A DNA stretch of 64,000 nt from an uncultured Rhodobacterales bacterium. Its GTDB lineage: Bacteria > Pseudomonadota > Alphaproteobacteria > Rhodobacterales > Rhodobacteraceae. Every line of letters begins with the position of its first letter. Positions within the stretch are counted from its first letter, which is position 1. This document shows positions 60,523 to 64,000 of the stretch, in pieces. A model generated the notes under the pieces. The model did no database searches. It was given only the letters and a program-made list of their open reading frames with translations, and was not told the DNA's origin. A program made the position numbers and the translations under genes. Where the stretch lies: contig CAIQOV010000008.1 of NCBI GenBank assembly GCA_903873585.1, positions 1-64,000 on the forward strand, written 5' to 3'.

Positions 60523-61364
60523 GCAACCTGTCGCTGCCATTGGGGGCCAAAGGATCAGGTCGCGCACGCTATGCGGCGGCGATGCAAATGTATGCGCAGG
60601 GGCTTATCAGCCCTGCGGCGTTAGAGGTATACCGCATCGCATCAGCGCGCGATGGGCAAGATCCCGCGCCGATGTTGGCAGAGATTGGGGTGAAAGACGT
60701 GATGCAACCAGCCAGTGCAACGGATCATGTGGCGCGTTTGATCGACGAGGCGGATCGCTATATCGCCACCCTGCCCGGGCGCGGTGTGGCCGAGGTGCGC
60801 ACGGGCTTGAACCAATGGCGCGGCGGCGATCTGCGCGTGACGTCGCAGGCCAATGCCGTGGTCAGCCAGCATCTTTCGGCCGCTTTGACCCCCTTGCGCG
60901 CAACGCATTTAGCACTTGCCCAAGCGATTGAAGGGGCAGCATCGCATCTGAAATGGATCACCTATGACGGCTATCCGCTGGATGAGATCGGGACTGGTTT
61001 CGCGCGTGGCCATGCCTATGCCAGTTTGATCGGCGAGGCGGGGAATATCAAAGCGCGCGATTATGACTTGGGCATCTTTCTGATCGCCCCGCATGTGCTG
61101 TACCGCGACCACCATCATGCCGCGCCCGAACTCTATGCGCCCCTGACCGGCCCGCACGGCTGGCGCTTTGGCCCGCAAACCCCGCTGATCATCAAGCCCG
61201 CGCATCATCCCGTGTGGAACGACGCGCACCGCCCCCATATGACCAAGGTCGGCCCGACACCGTTTCTGGCGCTGTTTGGCTGGATAAGGGACGTGACACA
61301 GGTGGCCCAAGTGATCCCAGCCCCCGATTGGCCCGCGCTAGAAGCGCTACGGCTTGAACCCTAA
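60519..61364 (+). CDS. DMSP-lyase-family cupin (PF16867-like)
   Basis: A 281-aa protein. The C-terminal half is a cupin with the metal/active-site segment Y195-RD-HHH-AAPE-LY206 and further histidines H229/H230 (KPAHHP). This matches the dimethylsulfoniopropionate-lyase family (DddQ/DddL/DddK relatives), where H-x-H, E and Y bind metal and start beta-elimination. The N-terminal about 110 residues are helical and longer than in DddQ or DddL. It is translationally coupled to the permease gene (start 60519). It may cleave DMSP to acrylate and DMS, or act on another compound imported by the same operon. Activity is not proven. Confidence 0.72.
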   Translation: MSNLSLPLGAKGSGRARYAAAMQMYAQGLISPAALEVYRIASARDGQDPAPMLAEIGVKDVMQPASATDHVARLIDEADRYIATLPGRGVAEVRTGLNQWRGGDLRVTSQANAVVSQHLSAALTPLRATHLALAQAIEGAASHLKWITYDGYPLDEIGTGFARGHAYASLIGEAGNIKARDYDLGIFLIAPHVLYRDHHHAAPELYAPLTGPHGWRFGPQTPLIIKPAHHPVWNDAHRPHMTKVGPTPFLALFGWIRDVTQVAQVIPAPDWPALEALRLEP

Positions 61365-61384
61365 CCCATCCCACAGGAGCCGCC

Positions 61385-61747
61385 ATGCGCCCCATCGACC
61401 CGACTGACCGCAAAGTCGCCAATATCCATACCGACGCGTTTGAAGCTTTCGTCTACCCCGATGGCTTGGCCTTGGGAGACGGTGTCTTGCAACTTGACAC
61501 CGATATTCCGTTGGGAACCGGCTTTCACGTCTACAAAATGCCCCCCGGCATGACTTCGCGCGGACACCGCCACAACGGCCACGAGCAGTTCTTGATCCTT
61601 GAAGGCGAGCTGCACGAAAGCGACGGGCGTGTGCTGAAAGCCGGCGATTTGGTGTTTTACCGCGACGGATCAGAACACAACTCTTTCACGCCCAACGGCT
61701 GCCTTTTGGCCGTGCATATCGCAGGACCAGAGTTCACCGTCGAATAA
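61385..61747 (+). CDS. Small cupin-domain protein
   Basis: A 120-aa single cupin. HRHNGHEQFLILEGEL and GDGSEHNS-like segments (FYRDGSEHNSF) supply the two conserved metal-binding motifs. Last gene of the Rieske-importer-cupin operon, 20 nt after the DMSP-lyase-family gene. Such small cupins can be sugar/amine isomerases, dioxygenases or sensors. Function unknown. Confidence 0.8.
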   Translation: MRPIDPTDRKVANIHTDAFEAFVYPDGLALGDGVLQLDTDIPLGTGFHVYKMPPGMTSRGHRHNGHEQFLILEGELHESDGRVLKAGDLVFYRDGSEHNSFTPNGCLLAVHIAGPEFTVE

Positions 61748-61783
61748 CTCTGGGTCGCGCAGGGCTGCTCTCTTTGACCAAGA

Positions 61784-61804
61784 GCGGGGGTTTCACACCC
61801 CCGC
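61784..61804. terminator. GC hairpin after the cupin operon
   Basis: GCGGGGGT (61784-61791) pairs with ACCCCCGC (61797-61804) around a 5-nt loop. No T-run follows, but it sits between convergent ends (cupin +, soxG -) and directly before the dispersed element copy 2. Probably a transcription-end hairpin. Confidence 0.45.
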
Positions 61805-61812
61805 ACCCCCGT

Positions 61813-61835
61813 GGGATATTTGGGCAAGTATGAAA
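61813..61835 (+). repeat. Dispersed 3'-flank element, copy 2
   Basis: GGGATATTTGGGCAAG...GTATGAAA-type 23-bp element, matching 21 of 23 positions of the copy at 3917-3939. Both copies are on the + strand, downstream of an ABC-operon stop and in a convergent spacer. Function unknown. Confidence 0.6.
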
Positions 61836-61851
61836 GGGGGGTGCGGGGGGG

Positions 61852-62373
61852 TTAAATCTCGGCGCTAGAGCGGGCGGTGAGGGTTTGCAGGGCGGTTTCG
61901 ATTTCGTGCCATGCGGTGCGCGCCATCGAGCGGAAGATCAGGATGAGAAAGCCCGTTTCCTCGGCAATCAGGATGGATTGCATATGGCCCAAGGGCGCGC
62001 GCGCGCAGGTGTCTTTGGGGAAATGTGCTGCGCGCAGATCAAGCGGGTAAAGGCGCATCAGCGTGTCGGCGGCCAAGGGGCCGGACAAGCGCAGGGCGGC
62101 CCAGCCCCCCGTTTGGTCGGTGACGGCGGCAAGGCCTGACAGATCGGGGGCTTGGCCCAGAACAAAGGCCTGTTCGGGGCCGGTCCAGATCAGGTTGCCC
62201 GAAACGGTGTTCGGGGCAGGAAAGCCGCCGAGGACTTTTTTGACCTTGGCCAGCTTGCCGCGAAAGGCCGCGACCGAGGTGATCGGGCCTATCTGTGCTT
62301 CAGCCAGCGTTGTGCCAGACAAAGTCAGCGGGGCGCGCCCGAAGAGGGCGGATTTGGCGATGAGATTAGGCAC
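61852..62373 (-). CDS. soxG: Sarcosine oxidase gamma subunit (SoxG)
   Basis: A 173-aa protein resembling the small gamma subunit of heterotetrameric sarcosine oxidase. It shows LWTGPEQAFVLG-like IWTGPEQAFVLG, AVTDQTGGWAALRLSGP and the C-terminal FRSMARTAWHEIE. It overlaps the end of soxA by 8 nt, matching the usual soxB-D-A-G gene order (soxB and soxD would lie beyond the right edge). The complex oxidises sarcosine to glycine, H2O2 and methylene-THF. Confidence 0.85.
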   Translation of the reverse strand: MPNLIAKSALFGRAPLTLSGTTLAEAQIGPITSVAAFRGKLAKVKKVLGGFPAPNTVSGNLIWTGPEQAFVLGQAPDLSGLAAVTDQTGGWAALRLSGPLAADTLMRLYPLDLRAAHFPKDTCARAPLGHMQSILIAEETGFLILIFRSMARTAWHEIETALQTLTARSSAEI

Positions 62374-64000
62374 GCAGTTTCGCTCCTTCCGGATCGAGGA
62401 AGACGGGATCGGTCACCTCGCACAGCACATCAGTCTTGCGCATATGATCCACCAAGCGGACCCGCTGGCCATGGCGCGCGCGCCCGTCTTTAAGGAAGGC
62501 GAGGCCAAGGTAGCTTTCCAACACGGGCGACCAGCAGACCGAGGTGACATAGCCCTGATCGTTGACCCGTTCGACCTTGTCGCCCGTGTTGAACAGATGC
62601 GCACCTGCCCCAATCTCGGTCTTGGTCAGCGGGCGCAAGCCAACCATTTGCTCACGTTCTGGCCCGTGCAGGCCGGGGCGTTGGCTGGCGGCCTTGCCGA
62701 TGCAGTCTTTCTTCGCGGCGACCATCTTGCCCAAGCCAATGTCAAACGCAGTGATCCGCCCGTGAATTTCAGCGTGGGTGATAAAGCCCTTCTCGATGCG
62801 CATGACGTTCAGCGCCTCCATCCCGTAGGCACCGCCGCCCAAGGTTTCGGCCTTGGCCAGAAGGTCGCGGAACAACGCTTCGCCGTAGGCGGTGGGGACG
62901 GCGATTTCATACCCCTCTTCGCCTGAGAACGAGATGCGGAACAGCCGCGCCTTGACGCCCTCGACCGAAACTTCGGCATGGGTCATGAAGGGGAAATCTT
63001 CGATCCGCTCATCCAACAGCGCGTTGAGCAGCATCTTGGCCAAGGGGCCCGCCACAGCAAACTGCGCCCAGCTTTCGGTGACAGAGATGAAGCGCACCTG
63101 CCAAGTGGGGCAATAGGCTTGGTGGACAAAGTCCAGATGCCGCATGACTTGGCCCGCGGCGGCGGTGGTTGTGGTCATAAGGTAGTGGTTTTCGCCCAAG
63201 CGGGCGGTGGTGCCGTCATCCAGCACAAAGCCATCTTCGCGCAGCATCAAGCCGTAGCGCACACGGCCCACGGGCAGGGTGGAAAAGGTGTTGGTATAGA
63301 CGAAATCCAAGAAGCGCGCGGCGTCGGGGCCTTGGATGTCGATCTTGCCCAAGGTCGACACATCGGCCACGCCCACGGCAGAGCGCACCATCAACACCTC
63401 GCGGTCGCACGATTGCCGCCATGTGGTTTCACCCGGCTTGGGGAAATACGAGGGGCGATACCACAGCCCCGCTTCCACCATCGGCGCGCCGCGGTCGCGT
63501 GAGGCTTGATCCGAGGTCATATACCGCTGCGGCGCAAAGCCCGCACCCTGCCCGCCCGCGCCCATGGCGCCTACGGATACGGGCGTGAAGGGGGCGCGGA
63601 AGGTGGTGGTGCCTGTTTCGGCAATGCCGCGCCCTGTGGCATCGGCCAGAACGGCAAGGGCGGAAACGTTGGAATTCTTGCCCTGATCGGGGGCCATGCC
63701 TTGGGTCGTGTAGCGCTTCATATGCTCGACCGAGGTGTAGCCTTCTTGGGCGGCAAGCTTGACATCCTTGACGGTGACGTCATTGGCGAAATCCAACCAA
63801 GCGCGGCCCTTGCCCGGAACGGCCCACAGGGGTTGAAGCCGGTAAGGTGCGTCTTCGGCCTGCGGCAGGTCGGGGGCTGTGGCGCTGCGGCCTAGGGCTG
63901 CCAGCGCTTGCACGGCGGCGTCAGCGCCTTCGCGCAGAGCGGATTGGGTCGAGAATGCGCCGTTGGCCGCCCCTGCCGCATGCAGGCCCGGAACCATGCC
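62366..64000 (-). CDS. soxA: Sarcosine oxidase alpha subunit (SoxA), C-terminal part
   Basis: About 545 C-terminal residues are in the window; the family is about 1000 aa, so the N-terminal half lies beyond the right edge. The end of the NAD/FAD domain (VPGLHAAGAANGAF) is followed by the GcvT-like folate-binding module (GLWYRPSYFPKPGE, TYTNTFSTLPVGR-like YTNTFSTLPVGRVRYGLML, FSGEEGYEIAVPT). These are typical of SoxA. With soxG downstream this is the end of a soxBDAG operon for sarcosine oxidation, in line with the DMGDH-like demethylase 9 kb away. Confidence 0.9.
   Translation of the reverse strand, partial: GMVPGLHAAGAANGAFSTQSALREGADAAVQALAALGRSATAPDLPQAEDAPYRLQPLWAVPGKGRAWLDFANDVTVKDVKLAAQEGYTSVEHMKRYTTQGMAPDQGKNSNVSALAVLADATGRGIAETGTTTFRAPFTPVSVGAMGAGGQGAGFAPQRYMTSDQASRDRGAPMVEAGLWYRPSYFPKPGETTWRQSCDREVLMVRSAVGVADVSTLGKIDIQGPDAARFLDFVYTNTFSTLPVGRVRYGLMLREDGFVLDDGTTARLGENHYLMTTTTAAAGQVMRHLDFVHQAYCPTWQVRFISVTESWAQFAVAGPLAKMLLNALLDERIEDFPFMTHAEVSVEGVKARLFRISFSGEEGYEIAVPTAYGEALFRDLLAKAETLGGGAYGMEALNVMRIEKGFITHAEIHGRITAFDIGLGKMVAAKKDCIGKAASQRPGLHGPEREQMVGLRPLTKTEIGAGAHLFNTGDKVERVNDQGYVTSVCWSPVLESYLGLAFLKDGRARHGQRVRLVDHMRKTDVLCEVTDPVFLDPEGAKLRA

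Noticed and set aside
1-64000. CRISPR array, prophage, insertion sequence or rRNA operon
   Set aside because: No regularly spaced repeats, integrase, transposase or rRNA sequence was recognised on either strand.

Overview
The window is dense, GC-rich (well above 60 % by eye) bacterial chromosome that looks like a member of the Rhodobacteraceae (Alphaproteobacteria). The basis is gene content: many ABC importers for osmolytes and amino acids, dimethylglycine-dehydrogenase-like and sarcosine-oxidase genes, Rieske oxygenases, a DMSP-lyase-family cupin, and a PlcP/Agt-type lipid-remodelling pair. A short 3'-gene-flank repeat (GGGATATTT...GTATGAAA) also occurs in two copies. No rRNA, CRISPR array, prophage or insertion sequence was seen. 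The only RNA gene found is a tRNA-Pro(UGG).

Layout. 1-3.9 kb: end of a GH42-like beta-galactosidase, a SIS-domain isomerase, then a polar amino-acid ABC importer. 4.0-9.4 kb (- strand): a spermidine/putrescine-type ABC importer with two tandem, nearly duplicate Tat-exported binding proteins and hairpins after each binding-protein gene. 10-15.5 kb: FAH-family enzyme and TetR regulator; MarR-EmrA-EmrB efflux operon; XRE-cupin regulator. 15.5-22 kb: mostly core genes (selO, tRNA-Pro, DUF192, pdxH, fabI, gpt, DUF2127, a HisC-like aminotransferase, DUF4177).

22-34.5 kb is a sugar-catabolism island in two modules. The first is a translationally coupled operon (FucI-family isomerase, split transketolase, GlpK-like FGGY kinase) facing a DeoR regulator across a direct-repeat operator. 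Its logic resembles the transketolase branch of D-apiose breakdown. The second is an inositol-type module (two Gfo/Idh/MocA dehydrogenases, IolE-like, IolC-like, IolB, class II aldolase) with a perfect LacI-type palindrome in its divergent promoter and a LacI gene nearby. IolD is not in the window.

34.7-43.8 kb holds an FAD oxidase plus HpaI-type aldolase pair, an aldo/keto reductase, and a Rieske oxygenase / HisD-like dehydrogenase / SDR group that diverges from a NitT/TauT-type ABC importer. 43.8-51 kb contains an unrecognised protein, an APH-fold kinase, a four-gene membrane-lipid operon (PlcP-like phospholipase C, GT21, DedA, GT2) and an A/T-richer gene fusing a capsular glycosyltransferase to a sulfotransferase.

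51-64 kb looks like a methylated-amine or methylated-sulfur compound island. It has a DMGDH-like demethylase and a choline-kinase-like phosphotransferase, and a TetR regulator with a palindromic operator. A second Rieske oxygenase follows, then a polyamine/betaine-type ABC importer co-transcribed with a DMSP-lyase-family cupin and a small cupin. The window ends in soxG and a truncated soxA. A plausible reading is uptake of an N- or S-methylated osmolyte, oxygenase and demethylase steps, and C1 units passed to folate.
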